DNA from: Roseiarcus sp963798015
GTDB lineage: Bacteria > Pseudomonadota > Alphaproteobacteria > Rhizobiales > Beijerinckiaceae
Direction: 5' to 3'
Assembly (NCBI GenBank): GCA_963798015.1
Contig: CAWCSA010000013.1
Location: forward strand, 62,001-126,000
Length of the DNA stretch: 64,000 bases
Numbering within the stretch: position 1 is the stretch's first letter; every line of letters starts with the position of its first letter. The translations under genes and the position numbers were made by a program. The notes beneath the pieces were generated by a model. It was not told the DNA's origin. It ran no database searches and saw nothing but the letters and a program-made list of their open reading frames with translations. Of this stretch, positions 8,992 through 17,920 are shown piece after piece.

Positions 8992-10494
8992 TCACAGCCC
9001 CGCCGACTTTGTCGCCGTGATGGCGTGCTGGAAGCCGCTGATGATCTGTTCGATTGAAGCTGCGCTCGCGTCGAGGATCGGCTGCGGATGCACGCCGTAA
9101 AAGATAGTGAGCAGGCCAAGCGGCAACAGCGTCACGACCTCGCGGCTGGTGAGGTCGGCAATGCCCATCAGGCTTGGCTTCTCGATAACCCCAAAGATGA
9201 TGCGGCGGTAGAGATAGAGCGCATAGCACGCCGAGAGGATCGTGCCGAAGGTGGCGAGAAACGCGACCCAGTTGTTGATTTGGAATGTACCGATTAGCGT
9301 CAAGAATTCGCCGATGAAGCCCGTGGTGCCCGGCAAGCCGATATTGGCGAAGGTGAACAACATAAACGCGACCGCATAAAAGGGCATGCGCTGCACGAGT
9401 CCCCCGTATGCGGCGATCTCGTAGGTGTGCATGCGGTCATAGAGCACACCGACGCAAAGGAAGAGAGCGCCGGAGATGAGTCCATGGCTCACCATCTGGT
9501 AGACCGCCCCCTGGACCCCCTGGGAGTTCGCGGCGAAGATTCCCATCGTCACGAAGCCCATGTGGGCCACCGACGAATAGGCGATCAGCTTCTTCATGCT
9601 CTCCTGCGCCAGCGCGACCAGGGAGGTGTAGATGATCGCGATCACCGACAGAGCAAAAATGAGCGGGGTGAAATAGACCGACGCGTCCGGAAACATCGGC
9701 AGCGAAAACCGGATGAAGCCGTAACCGCCCAATTTCAAAAGAATGCCGGCCAGCACCACCGAGCCTGCAGTCGGAGCTTCGACATGCGCGTCGGGCAGCC
9801 AGGTGTGTACCGGCCACATCGGCATCTTGACCGCGAACGAGGCGAAAAAACCGAGCCACAGCCATTTCTGCATGCCCTGCGGAAAGGACGTCTTGAGCAG
9901 CACGGTGATGTCGGTCGTGCCCGCTGTCCAGTACATGGCCATGATCGCGAGCAGCATCAGGAGCGAGCCGGTCAGCGTGTACAGGAAGAACTTGAAGGCA
10001 GCGTAGACGCGGTTGCCATGGCCCCACACGCCGATGATGATGAACATCGGAATGAGGCTGCCTTCAAAGAAGACATAGAAGAGCACGATGTCGAGCGCGA
10101 CGAAGACACCGAGCAACAGTGTCTCGAGCGCCAGGAAGCAGATCATGTATTCCTTCACCCGCGTCTGGATCGGGGACCACGAGGCCACGATGCAGATCGG
10201 CATCAGGAAAGTGGTGAGCAGCACGAACGGCATCGAAACGCCATCGACGCCGAGCTTGTAAAGGATCACGTGTGAGAACCAGTCGCGTTCCTCGATAAGC
10301 TGAAAGCCAGGCTGCGCCTGGTCGAAGTGGCCCCAGGCGACGAGGCTCAGCGCGAAGGTGATCAAGGTCGCGAACAGCGCGATCCAGCGCGCGTTTCGCT
10401 TCGTCGCCTCGCTATCCCCCGGAAGCAATAGAATGAACAGCGCGCCGATCACCGGCAACGCCAAAATGCCGGAAAGGATCCAAGACCCGTTCAT
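8992..10494 (-). CDS. nuoM: NADH-quinone oxidoreductase subunit M
   Basis: Antiporter-like proton-pumping subunit of complex I, 500 residues. Key signatures are LETLLLGVFVALDIVLFYVFFEGSLIPM with the conserved glutamate, the lysine-bearing FAVKMPMWPVHTWLPDAHVEAPTAGS segment, and GLPGTTGFIGEFLTL near the C-terminus. The ATG overlaps the nuoL stop (ATGA, 10491-10494), implying translational coupling in the nuo operon. Confidence 0.97.
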   Translation of the reverse strand: MNGSWILSGILALPVIGALFILLLPGDSEATKRNARWIALFATLITFALSLVAWGHFDQAQPGFQLIEERDWFSHVILYKLGVDGVSMPFVLLTTFLMPICIVASWSPIQTRVKEYMICFLALETLLLGVFVALDIVLFYVFFEGSLIPMFIIIGVWGHGNRVYAAFKFFLYTLTGSLLMLLAIMAMYWTAGTTDITVLLKTSFPQGMQKWLWLGFFASFAVKMPMWPVHTWLPDAHVEAPTAGSVVLAGILLKLGGYGFIRFSLPMFPDASVYFTPLIFALSVIAIIYTSLVALAQESMKKLIAYSSVAHMGFVTMGIFAANSQGVQGAVYQMVSHGLISGALFLCVGVLYDRMHTYEIAAYGGLVQRMPFYAVAFMLFTFANIGLPGTTGFIGEFLTLIGTFQINNWVAFLATFGTILSACYALYLYRRIIFGVIEKPSLMGIADLTSREVVTLLPLGLLTIFYGVHPQPILDASAASIEQIISGFQHAITATKSAGL

Positions 10495-12476
10495 CGCGTG
10501 ACCCCCCCGAATAGATACCAGGTCGTCAGCGCGGCGGCGCCAAGCAGCATCGCGAATGCGTAATGGTAGACATAGCCAGTTTGCAGACGCCCCGCGCTAC
10601 GGGCGACGTCAAGGACGCGCGCGGAGACGCCGTCCGGCCCGAAACCGTCGATGATCACGCCGTCGCCGCCCTTCCAGAACAGGCGACCGATAGCGAAGGC
10701 CGGACGAACGAAGAGGAAGTCGTAGAGTTCGTCGAAGTACCACTTGTGGATGAGGAAGCGATAAAGCCCTGGAAAATCGGAGGCGAGCCGCTGCGGCGCG
10801 GTGCGGTCAATCATGTACATATAGTAGGCGATTCCGACCCCGATAAGCATGGCCAGTGTCGGGGACACGGAGACGAGCCAGGGGGCCGTCTCCATGCGCT
10901 CTAGGATGTCGTTCTCCTGGCCCAGGAACAGCGAGTTCCGCCAAAACCCGTCGTGTCCCGCGCCGATGAAGAGATAGCGGAAGGCCATGCCGGCGAATGT
11001 CGCGCCGAGGGCGAGCACTGCGAGCGGAATAAGCATGACTAACGGAGATTCGCGCACGGCGTGCTCGTCGTGACCATGACCATCATGCACCTTGGCTGGC
11101 AGGCTTGCTGACCAGTCGCCGCGCTTGCCAAAAAAAGTCATGAACATGAGGCGCCAAGTGTAGAACGCGGTCAATCCGGCCGCGATGTCGGCGCACCAGA
11201 ACGCGTACATAGCGCCAAAGCGATTAGAGACGAAGGCCGCCTCAATGATCGGGTCTTTCGACACAAACCCGGCAAAGCCAATCGACGTAAATGGGATACC
11301 GACGGCGCTCAGCGCCAGCGCGCCGGCCATCATCGTCCAGAAAGTGACTGGCAGCTCCTTTCGCAGTCCGCCCATCGCGCGCATGTCCTGCTCGTGATGC
11401 ATCGCGGTGATCACCGAGCCGCAGCAAAGGAACAAAAGGCCTTTAAAGAAGGCGTGAGTAAACAGGTGGAAAATGCCGAGGCTGTAGCCCCCAACGCCGA
11501 GGCCGACGAACATGTAGCCGAGCTGCGAGCAGGTCGAATAGGCGACGACCTTCTTGATGTCCATCTGAACCCCGGCGATGGTCGCGGCGAAAAAGGCCGT
11601 CGTACCGCCGACAATGGTAACGACACTGAGCGCAGTGGGCGACATTTCGAATAGCGGCGAGAGCCTCGCCACCATGAATACACCCGCGGTCACCATGGTC
11701 GCCGCGTGAATGAGCGACGAAACCGGGGTCGGGCCTTCCATCGCATCGGGCAGCCAGGTATGCAGCAGGAACTGGGCAGACTTGCCCATCGCGCCCATGA
11801 ACAAGAGCAGGCAGGCGAGCGTCACCGCATCCCAATTGAAGCCGATAAAATGCACCGTCTTGCCCGCGAGTCCGGGCGCAGCGGCGAACACCTGATCGAA
11901 GGCGATCGAACCGGTCAAATAGTAGGTAAGGAAGATGCCGAGCGAAAACCCGAAGTCGCCGACGCGGTTGACTACGAACGCCTTGATCGCTGCAGCATTG
12001 GGTGCAGGCTTCTCGTACCAGAAGCCGACCAAGAGGTAGGACATCAGGCCGACGCCTTCCCAGCCGAAAAACAACTGCACGAGGTTGTCCGCCGTCACCA
12101 GCATCAACATGGCGAAGGTGAAGAGCGAGAGATAGGCAAAGAACCGCGGTCGTGACGGGTCCTCGGCCATGTAACCGATCGAGTAGACGTGGACGAGAAA
12201 TGACACCGTTGTTACGACAACGAGCATGACGGCGGTCAATGTGTCGATGCGTAAGGCCCAGGTGGCGACCAGCTTGCCGGAGGTGAACCAATTGCCGATC
12301 GCGACATGCGCGTCCGCTCCGCTCGCGACCATGACGAAAGCGATCCAGGAAAGGACGAAGCAAATCCCGAGCAGGCCGGTCGTGACGTATTCGGCGCCGC
12401 GTGCGCCGATCCAAGGCCCAAAAATGCCGGCGATCAAGAAACCGAGCAGCGGCAGGAAAACGATTAGCTGGTACAC
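10491..12476 (-). CDS. nuoL: NADH-quinone oxidoreductase subunit L
   Basis: Distal antiporter-like subunit of complex I, 661 residues, with the long lateral helix expected at the C-terminal side. Visible motifs include LVQLFFGWEGVGLMSYLLVGFWYEK, MGKSAQFLLHTWLPDAMEGPTPVSSLIHAATMV, and SIGFAGFVSKDPIIEAAF. A histidine-rich stretch (DGHGHDEHAVRE, around residue 460) sits in a loop. The start is GTG at 12474-12476, six bases after nuoK; no better ATG is available and the MYQLIVFLPLLGFL start matches the family. Confidence 0.97.
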   Translation of the reverse strand: MYQLIVFLPLLGFLIAGIFGPWIGARGAEYVTTGLLGICFVLSWIAFVMVASGADAHVAIGNWFTSGKLVATWALRIDTLTAVMLVVVTTVSFLVHVYSIGYMAEDPSRPRFFAYLSLFTFAMLMLVTADNLVQLFFGWEGVGLMSYLLVGFWYEKPAPNAAAIKAFVVNRVGDFGFSLGIFLTYYLTGSIAFDQVFAAAPGLAGKTVHFIGFNWDAVTLACLLLFMGAMGKSAQFLLHTWLPDAMEGPTPVSSLIHAATMVTAGVFMVARLSPLFEMSPTALSVVTIVGGTTAFFAATIAGVQMDIKKVVAYSTCSQLGYMFVGLGVGGYSLGIFHLFTHAFFKGLLFLCCGSVITAMHHEQDMRAMGGLRKELPVTFWTMMAGALALSAVGIPFTSIGFAGFVSKDPIIEAAFVSNRFGAMYAFWCADIAAGLTAFYTWRLMFMTFFGKRGDWSASLPAKVHDGHGHDEHAVRESPLVMLIPLAVLALGATFAGMAFRYLFIGAGHDGFWRNSLFLGQENDILERMETAPWLVSVSPTLAMLIGVGIAYYMYMIDRTAPQRLASDFPGLYRFLIHKWYFDELYDFLFVRPAFAIGRLFWKGGDGVIIDGFGPDGVSARVLDVARSAGRLQTGYVYHYAFAMLLGAAALTTWYLFGGVTR

Positions 12477-12481
12477 CGATC

Positions 12482-12790
12482 TCAGCCCTTCAACGAATTG
12501 ATGTCCTCAACCGCGATTGAGCCGCGATTGCGGTAATAGGCCACCAGGATCGCAAGGCCGATCGCTGCCTCCGCTGCAGCGACAGTCAGAATGAAGAGTG
12601 CGAAGGCCTGCCCGGTCAGATCGCCTGAATAGGTCGAGAAGGCGATGAGATTGATATTGACGGCGAGAAGGATGAGTTCGACCGACATCAAAATGATAAT
12701 GATGTTCTTGTGGTTCAGGATGATGCCGGCAATGCCGATCGTGAATACGATCGCGGCAAGGGTAAGGTAGTTGGCGAGGCCGATTCCCAT
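12482..12790 (-). CDS. nuoK: NADH-quinone oxidoreductase subunit K
   Basis: Small membrane subunit of complex I, 102 residues with three helices. Two buried glutamates that carry protons along the membrane axis are visible, in MSVELILLAVNINLIAF and AAAEAAIGLAILVAYYR. The ATG lies 12 bases after nuoJ and its stop is six bases before nuoL, as expected in a tight nuo operon. Confidence 0.96.
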   Translation of the reverse strand: MGIGLANYLTLAAIVFTIGIAGIILNHKNIIIILMSVELILLAVNINLIAFSTYSGDLTGQAFALFILTVAAAEAAIGLAILVAYYRNRGSIAVEDINSLKG

Positions 12791-12802
12791 CCGCGTGATC
12801 CT

Positions 12803-13405
12803 TCAGATGCCGGCGCGCGAGGGAACTTTGCGCACCTCGACCGCGGTTTCCGGATTGCGAGCCACCTGAGTGCCAATGTGCTGACGCTTGACGCCCGGCT
12901 TGTGGTGAAGGGTGAGAACGATCGCTCCGATCATCGCGGTGAGCAGGATCATTCCCGCCGCCTGAAAGAAGTAAATATAGCGGGTGTAGAGCACCTCGCC
13001 GAGCGCGGCCGTGTTGCTCAACATGCCCTCGGGCGTCGCCGCTTGGGCAGCCCGCTGTGAGGGGCTGAGACCCGACACGACGTAGATAAGCTCGATCGCC
13101 ACAACAAACGCGATCAACAATCCCTGCGGCAGGTACTCGACGAAGCCCTGCCTTAGCCGAGAGAAGTCCACGTCAAGCAGCATGACAACGAACAGGAACA
13201 GCACCGCGACCGCACCGACGTAGACGACGACCAGGATCATCGCCAGGAATTCTGCGCCCATGAGAAGAAACAGCCCGGCAGCGCAAACGAAGGAAAGAAT
13301 GAGGAAGAGGACCGAATGCACCGGATTTTTGGCCACGATGACGGCGAAAGCCGACACAACCAACAGCGGGGCTAAAATCCAAAAGAAGAATACATCGGCC
13401 TGCAT
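12803..13405 (-). CDS. nuoJ: NADH-quinone oxidoreductase subunit J
   Basis: Membrane subunit of complex I, 200 residues with five helices; it contains the conserved NPVHSVLFLILSFVCAAGLFLLMGAEFLA region and the VVYVGAVAVLFLFVVMLLD helix that holds the pi-bulge in known structures. I chose the ATG at 13403-13405, behind an AGAGGCGG ribosome-binding site, because MQADVFFFWILAPLLVVSAF matches the usual N-terminus. The same frame stays open far upstream (see the separate leader entry), so a longer protein is formally possible. Confidence 0.95.
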   Translation of the reverse strand: MQADVFFFWILAPLLVVSAFAVIVAKNPVHSVLFLILSFVCAAGLFLLMGAEFLAMILVVVYVGAVAVLFLFVVMLLDVDFSRLRQGFVEYLPQGLLIAFVVAIELIYVVSGLSPSQRAAQAATPEGMLSNTAALGEVLYTRYIYFFQAAGMILLTAMIGAIVLTLHHKPGVKRQHIGTQVARNPETAVEVRKVPSRAGI

Positions 13406-13572
13406 CGTCCGCCTCTTGTCGTAGTCCCCTGCCCCGACAGCCTCTTCCTTTGCAGGAAACAGGCAGCGCGCAGCCGGCGCAAGCGCCGCATTCGTTGGCG
13501 CCCTCGCGGCGCGACCCTCGTCCGGCCTACCAAACACGCCATCTACAAAGCCCGTCAGTCGACGAGCCATAG
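13406..13572 (-). other. In-frame 55-codon leader ahead of nuoJ, with its own ATG and RBS
   Basis: Between nuoI and nuoJ the nuoJ frame is open and contains an ATG at 13570-13572 preceded by GAAGGGATTTGACT, a good ribosome-binding site. It would encode MARRLTGFVDGVFGRPDEG and further alanine/arginine-rich residues running straight into nuoJ. I know of no NuoJ with such an extension. It may be a fortuitous open frame in an unusually long intergenic gap, or a small peptide read through into nuoJ. Function not assigned. Confidence 0.35.
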
Positions 13573-13604
13573 TCAAATCCCTTCTTCTCAGAAGAGAGAA
13601 GACG

Positions 13605-14099
13605 CTATCGATACGGGGCGTCGAGCGCGATGTTGCGCGCCAACTCCCGCTCCCAGCGATCGCCATTGGCCAGCAATCGTTGCTTATCGTAATAAAGCTC
13701 TTCGCGCGTCTCGGTTGCGAATTCGAAGTTCGGCCCCTCGACGATCGCGTCGACCGGACAGGCCTCCTGGCACATCCCGCAGTAGATGCACTTGACCATG
13801 TCGATGTCGTAGCGCGTCGTGCGGCGCGTGCCGTCATTGCGCCGAGGTCCCGCCTCGATCGTGATCGCCTGAGCCGGACAAATCGCTTCGCACAGCTTGC
13901 AGGCGATGCATCGCTCCTCACCATTCGGATAGCGGCGCAGCGCATGCTCACCACGAAAGCGAGGGCTCAGCGGCGACTTCTCATGCGGATAGTTGAGCGT
14001 CGCTCGAGGCTTGAACATATAGCGGATCGACAAAGCGAACGCGGCAAGGAACTCTGTCAGGAACAGAGACCTGGCCGAATGGGCGAGTTTGAGAGCCAT
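13605..14099 (-). CDS. nuoI: NADH-quinone oxidoreductase subunit I (two 4Fe-4S clusters)
   Basis: Hydrophilic connecting subunit of complex I that passes electrons through clusters N6a and N6b. The 164-residue product has two ferredoxin motifs: CIACKLCEAICPAQAI and CIYCGMCQEACPVDAI, eight cysteines in all. The N-terminal amphipathic segment (ALSIRYMFKPRATLNYPHEK) matches alphaproteobacterial NuoI. It starts 15 bases after nuoH. Confidence 0.97.
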   Translation of the reverse strand: MALKLAHSARSLFLTEFLAAFALSIRYMFKPRATLNYPHEKSPLSPRFRGEHALRRYPNGEERCIACKLCEAICPAQAITIEAGPRRNDGTRRTTRYDIDMVKCIYCGMCQEACPVDAIVEGPNFEFATETREELYYDKQRLLANGDRWERELARNIALDAPYR

Positions 14100-14113
14100 T
14101 GGCTTCCTCCCCC

Positions 14114-15292
14114 TCAGTGCAACGGGCCAGAGGCGCTCGCCCCGAGACCGGTAAATTCAAGCACCCCGGCCACCACCACCACCATTACCAGAGAAATCGG
14201 CAAGAACACCTTCCAGCCCAGGCGCATCAGCTGATCGTAGCGATAGCGCGGGACGAAGGCGGTGACCATCAAGAAGCAGAACACGACCGCCCAGGCTTTG
14301 ATCAAGAACCAGATCACCCCCGGTATCCACATGAATGGCGGAAACGGCAGCGGCGAGAGCCATCCACCAAGGAACAAGATGGCCGCCAACGACCCCATGG
14401 TGAGCAGTGCGACGAGTTCGGTCAGGAACTGCAGCAGGAACAGCGAGGCAGAATACTCGACCGTGTAGCCGGCAACCAGCTCCAACTCCGCCTCGGTCAA
14501 GTCGAACGGCGGCCGATTCGTCTCGGCGAGCGCCGAAACAAAGAAGATGATGAACATCGGGAAGAGTGGCAGCCAGTACCAGCCGAACAATCCGAACCGC
14601 GTGTCCTGGGCATGGACGATGTCGCTCAAGTTGACCGAGCCCGCGCACAGCACCACCGTCACGATCACGAAGCCGATCGAGACCTCGTAGGACACCATCT
14701 GAGCGGCTGCGCGTAGCGCCGAGAGCAGCGCGTATTTCGAATTGGACGCCCACCCCGCCATGATGACGCCGTACACGCCAAGCGACGAAACTGCGAAGAG
14801 ATAAAGGAGCCCGACGTTGATGTCCGCGACCACCCATCCGTCCGACACCGGAATGACCGCCCACGCGGCGAAGGCGAGCACGACGGAGACGAGCGGGGCA
14901 AGCAGGAACACGCCCTTGTTCGCGCTCGCGGGGATGATCGGCTCCTTGAGTATAAACTTGAAGAAGTCCGCGAACGGCTGAAGGATGCCCCAAGGTCCAA
15001 CCACGTTGGGGCCGCGTCTCAGCTGCACGGCTCCCCAGATCTTTCGTTGAATGTAGATTAGCGCCGCCGTCGACAGGAGCACACACACGAGCAGCACCAG
15101 GCTCTCGAGGAGGTAGCGGAGCGCCGTCCCGACGTCGCTCGTGTGCATCCAGTGCCCGAACGCCGCGAAATAGCCGCCGCTGATCAGCCACGCCAGAACC
15201 GCGACGATGACGACGGCGACAATCGCCGCGGCGACGCCGAGTACCGCAAGGGAGGGCGAAGACGACGGTCTGCTAGGGGAGGCGGTGCTCAT
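14114..15292 (-). CDS. nuoH: NADH-quinone oxidoreductase subunit H
   Basis: Membrane subunit forming much of the quinone-binding chamber, 392 residues. Core motifs are QRKIWGAVQLRRGPNVVGPWGILQPFADFFK, the acidic loop FALAETNRPPFDLTEAELELVAGY (reading FVSALAETNRPPFDL here), and ALLTMGSLAAILFLGG. Start taken as the ATG at 15290-15292, six bases after the nuoG stop. Compared with a typical NuoH this has about 50 extra N-terminal residues: a Ser/Pro-rich stretch followed by an additional hydrophobic helix (SLAVLGVAAAIVAVVIVAVLAW). Confidence 0.95.
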   Translation of the reverse strand: MSTASPSRPSSSPSLAVLGVAAAIVAVVIVAVLAWLISGGYFAAFGHWMHTSDVGTALRYLLESLVLLVCVLLSTAALIYIQRKIWGAVQLRRGPNVVGPWGILQPFADFFKFILKEPIIPASANKGVFLLAPLVSVVLAFAAWAVIPVSDGWVVADINVGLLYLFAVSSLGVYGVIMAGWASNSKYALLSALRAAAQMVSYEVSIGFVIVTVVLCAGSVNLSDIVHAQDTRFGLFGWYWLPLFPMFIIFFVSALAETNRPPFDLTEAELELVAGYTVEYSASLFLLQFLTELVALLTMGSLAAILFLGGWLSPLPFPPFMWIPGVIWFLIKAWAVVFCFLMVTAFVPRYRYDQLMRLGWKVFLPISLVMVVVVAGVLEFTGLGASASGPLH

Positions 15293-15297
15293 CGAAG

Positions 15298-17361
15298 CTA
15301 TTCCGCCGCCTGACGCTGAACGCCTCGCGCGAGAGCCGAACATTCGGCCATGACGCGAGAGGCGCGCGCAATCGGGTTAGTAAGGTAAAAGTCGGAGATA
15401 GCAGGGACGAACGGCGCTTTGTCGACAACGCCGCCGAGCGCGGCGATCGAGTTGAAAACGCTTGCATCCGCCGGCGCGATGACGTCGAAGCGCACCAGGA
15501 AGGGGTAAGCCACAGCCAGCGCCGCCCGGAGTTGGGCGAGCGAATCGAATGGCAGCTTGGCGCTCAGTGTGTCCGACAGCGCACGCAGGATCGACCAATC
15601 CTCACGCGCGTCTCCCGGCGGGAACACTGCGCGCTCCGCGAACTGCGGCCGGCCTTCGGTATTGACGTAGATGCCGGTCTTTTCTGTGTAGGCCGCGCCG
15701 GGCAGAATGACGTCCGCCCGATGGGCGCCACGGTCGCCGTGAGTGCCGACGTAGACCACGAACGCACCCGGCTCAATGTCGATCTCGTCTGCTCCCAGGT
15801 TAATGAGGACGTCGAGCGCGTTTGCCTTCGCCATCGCCGACGCATCAAGCCCGCCTTCGCCGGGCACGAGGCCAAGATCCAGGCCGCCGACTCGCGAGGC
15901 CGCGGCATGCAACACGTTAAAGCCGTTCCAGCCGTCCTTCACAACGCCTGCGGCGACGGCGGTCTTGGCTAACCCCGCCAGCAGTGCGGCGCCGTCCGGC
16001 CGAGCGAAAGCGCCGGGACCGACGATCATCATTGGCCTAGTTGCGTCTTTCGGCGGCCTATCCCATGCCTGCGCGAGCGTCTCCGGCCCTGCGCCCAGGT
16101 GATTGTATTTGTAGGTCAGATCGGCTTTGGGGCCGACGACGCCTATCGGCGCGCCGCCCCTGAGCCAGCGCTTCCGAATGCGCGCGTTGAGGACGGACGC
16201 CTCGTAACGCGGGCTGGAGCCAACGATCAGAATAGCGTCAGCCTGGTCGACCCGAGCAATCGTCGAGTTGAAAAGATAAGATGCGCGGCCAAACTTAGGG
16301 TGCAGTTTGGAGCCATCCTGGCGGCAGTCAATGTTGGGCGAGCCGAGTTTGGCCGCCAGCGACTTGAGCGCGAACATTTCTTCGACCGTCGCCAGATCGC
16401 CAACGATTGCCCCGATGCGCGCGGGACCTGCGGCGGCAACCTTGCCGGCGACGGTCGCGAAAGCCTCTGCCCAGCTCGCGGGCCGGAGCCGGCCATCGAC
16501 ACGGACATATGGGCGATCGAGCCGCTGCGTCTTCAAGCCGTCGACAATGTGCCGCGTCTTATCGGAAATCCATTCCTCGTTGATTGCGTCATTGACACGC
16601 GGCAGGATCCGCACGACCTCGCGGCCGCGTGCATCAATTCGGATCGAAGAGCCAAGCGCGTCCATCACGTCAATCGATTCGGTCTTGGCGTACTCCCACG
16701 GACGGGCATGGAACGCCGTCGGTTTCGAGGTCAAGGCGCCGACCGGACAGAGGTCGACAACGTTTCCCTGCAGCTCCGAGCTCAAAGCTTCTTGAAGATA
16801 GGAGGTGATCTCCATGTCCTCGCCGCGGCCGATCGCGCCGAGTTCCGGAACACCGGCCACCTCGGTTACGAAGCGCACACAGCGCGTGCATTGTATGCAT
16901 CGGTTCATCGAGGTCTTGACGAGCGCCCCGATATATTTGTCCTCCACGGCGCGCTTGTTCTCGGCGAAGCGGGAGGAGTCGGCGCCATAGGCCATTGCCT
17001 GATCTTGCAGATCGCATTCGCCGCCTTGGTCGCAAATCGGGCAGTCAAGCGGATGGTTGATCAGCAGAAACTCCATTGTGCCCTTGCGCGCCTTGCGGGC
17101 CATCGGCGAATTGGTCAACACGACCGGCGGTTCGCCATTCGGGCCGGGGCGCAAATCTTTGACTGCCATGGCGCAGGAGGCCGTCGGCTTGGGCGGTCCG
17201 CCTTTCACTTCCACAAGGCACATTCGACAGTTGCCTGCAATCGACAGTCGCTCATGAAAGCAGAAACGTGGGATTTCGGCGCCCGCCGCCTCACAAGCCT
17301 GGAGAAGCGTGTATTCGGCCGGAACGTCGAGTTCCTTGCCGTCAATGATGATCTTACTCAT
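15298..17361 (-). CDS. nuoG: NADH-quinone oxidoreductase subunit G
   Basis: Large iron-sulfur subunit of the complex I peripheral arm, 687 residues. In order: a 2Fe-2S ferredoxin domain (CFHERLSIAGNCRMCLVEV), the His-Cys3 cluster region (NHPLDCPICDQGGECDLQDQAM), a 4Fe-4S pair (CIQCTRCVRFV with a later CPVGAL), then a molybdopterin-oxidoreductase-like domain that binds no molybdenum in this family. I prefer the ATG at 17359-17361 (MSKIIIDGKEL) over one five codons upstream. It is separated from nuoF by a DUF3291 gene. Confidence 0.96.
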   Translation of the reverse strand: MSKIIIDGKELDVPAEYTLLQACEAAGAEIPRFCFHERLSIAGNCRMCLVEVKGGPPKPTASCAMAVKDLRPGPNGEPPVVLTNSPMARKARKGTMEFLLINHPLDCPICDQGGECDLQDQAMAYGADSSRFAENKRAVEDKYIGALVKTSMNRCIQCTRCVRFVTEVAGVPELGAIGRGEDMEITSYLQEALSSELQGNVVDLCPVGALTSKPTAFHARPWEYAKTESIDVMDALGSSIRIDARGREVVRILPRVNDAINEEWISDKTRHIVDGLKTQRLDRPYVRVDGRLRPASWAEAFATVAGKVAAAGPARIGAIVGDLATVEEMFALKSLAAKLGSPNIDCRQDGSKLHPKFGRASYLFNSTIARVDQADAILIVGSSPRYEASVLNARIRKRWLRGGAPIGVVGPKADLTYKYNHLGAGPETLAQAWDRPPKDATRPMMIVGPGAFARPDGAALLAGLAKTAVAAGVVKDGWNGFNVLHAAASRVGGLDLGLVPGEGGLDASAMAKANALDVLINLGADEIDIEPGAFVVYVGTHGDRGAHRADVILPGAAYTEKTGIYVNTEGRPQFAERAVFPPGDAREDWSILRALSDTLSAKLPFDSLAQLRAALAVAYPFLVRFDVIAPADASVFNSIAALGGVVDKAPFVPAISDFYLTNPIARASRVMAECSALARGVQRQAAE

Positions 17362-17449
17362 GCGCTGATCGCCCAACGGAAGGCCAACATGCAGCCAGTG
17401 GTGATCTCACCCAGATTCGAGGAGACGATTAGAGCCCCGAAGCGCGCTC

Positions 17450-17917
17450 TTAGCCGCATTTCCTGCTCATCCACAGTTTGATATGGGCCAGATGGCCCCA
17501 GCCGAAGGCAAAGTCGCTGTCGCCGTTCCGCGTTAGAAGATCGAGCCGCCCCGTCGCCTCTTCTAGATTTGGAATATGCCCGGATGGTATCGGCCACATG
17601 ACGAAATGCGGCGTCTCGGGCTTTTCGAACCAGTCGCCCTTACGGTTGTAGAACTGCTTGTGGACTGTCGTCCACACAAAGCGCTCCAGCGCCTCAACGC
17701 TCTCCCACACCGACAGGTTGACCGCCATGGTCGGGTCGCTCGCAGGACGGATGGCAGTCGCATTGTTGCTGTCGTCCTTGAGCCGCCACACGAACCCCTC
17801 GCTGCGCTCTGCGAGAGCGTTGATACGATCGAGGTTCGTCATGAACGCCGCCATACGCGGATCGTCTGTCGGATAGCGGAACCGGCCGATGTTGAGCTGG
17901 GCAATGTGACGTGTCAT
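17450..17917 (-). CDS. DUF3291 domain protein inside the nuo operon
   Basis: A 155-residue soluble protein of the DUF3291 family (dimeric alpha/beta barrel-like, unknown function). Recognisable features are the N-terminal AQLNIGRFRYPTDDPRMAAF, the DRINALAERSEGFVWRL segment, LSVWESVEALERFVW and the HFVMWPIPSGHIPNLEEA motif. It starts four bases after nuoF ends and is 88 bases before nuoG, on the same strand, so it is probably co-transcribed with complex I genes. No published role in complex I is known to me; function is not assigned. Confidence 0.85.
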   Translation of the reverse strand: MTRHIAQLNIGRFRYPTDDPRMAAFMTNLDRINALAERSEGFVWRLKDDSNNATAIRPASDPTMAVNLSVWESVEALERFVWTTVHKQFYNRKGDWFEKPETPHFVMWPIPSGHIPNLEEATGRLDLLTRNGDSDFAFGWGHLAHIKLWMSRKCG

Positions 17918-17920
17918 GCC

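Noticed and set aside
13803..13954. Long N-terminal extension of nuoJ to 13954
   Set aside because: It overlaps nuoI in another frame; only the ATG at 13405, or at most 13572, is reasonable.
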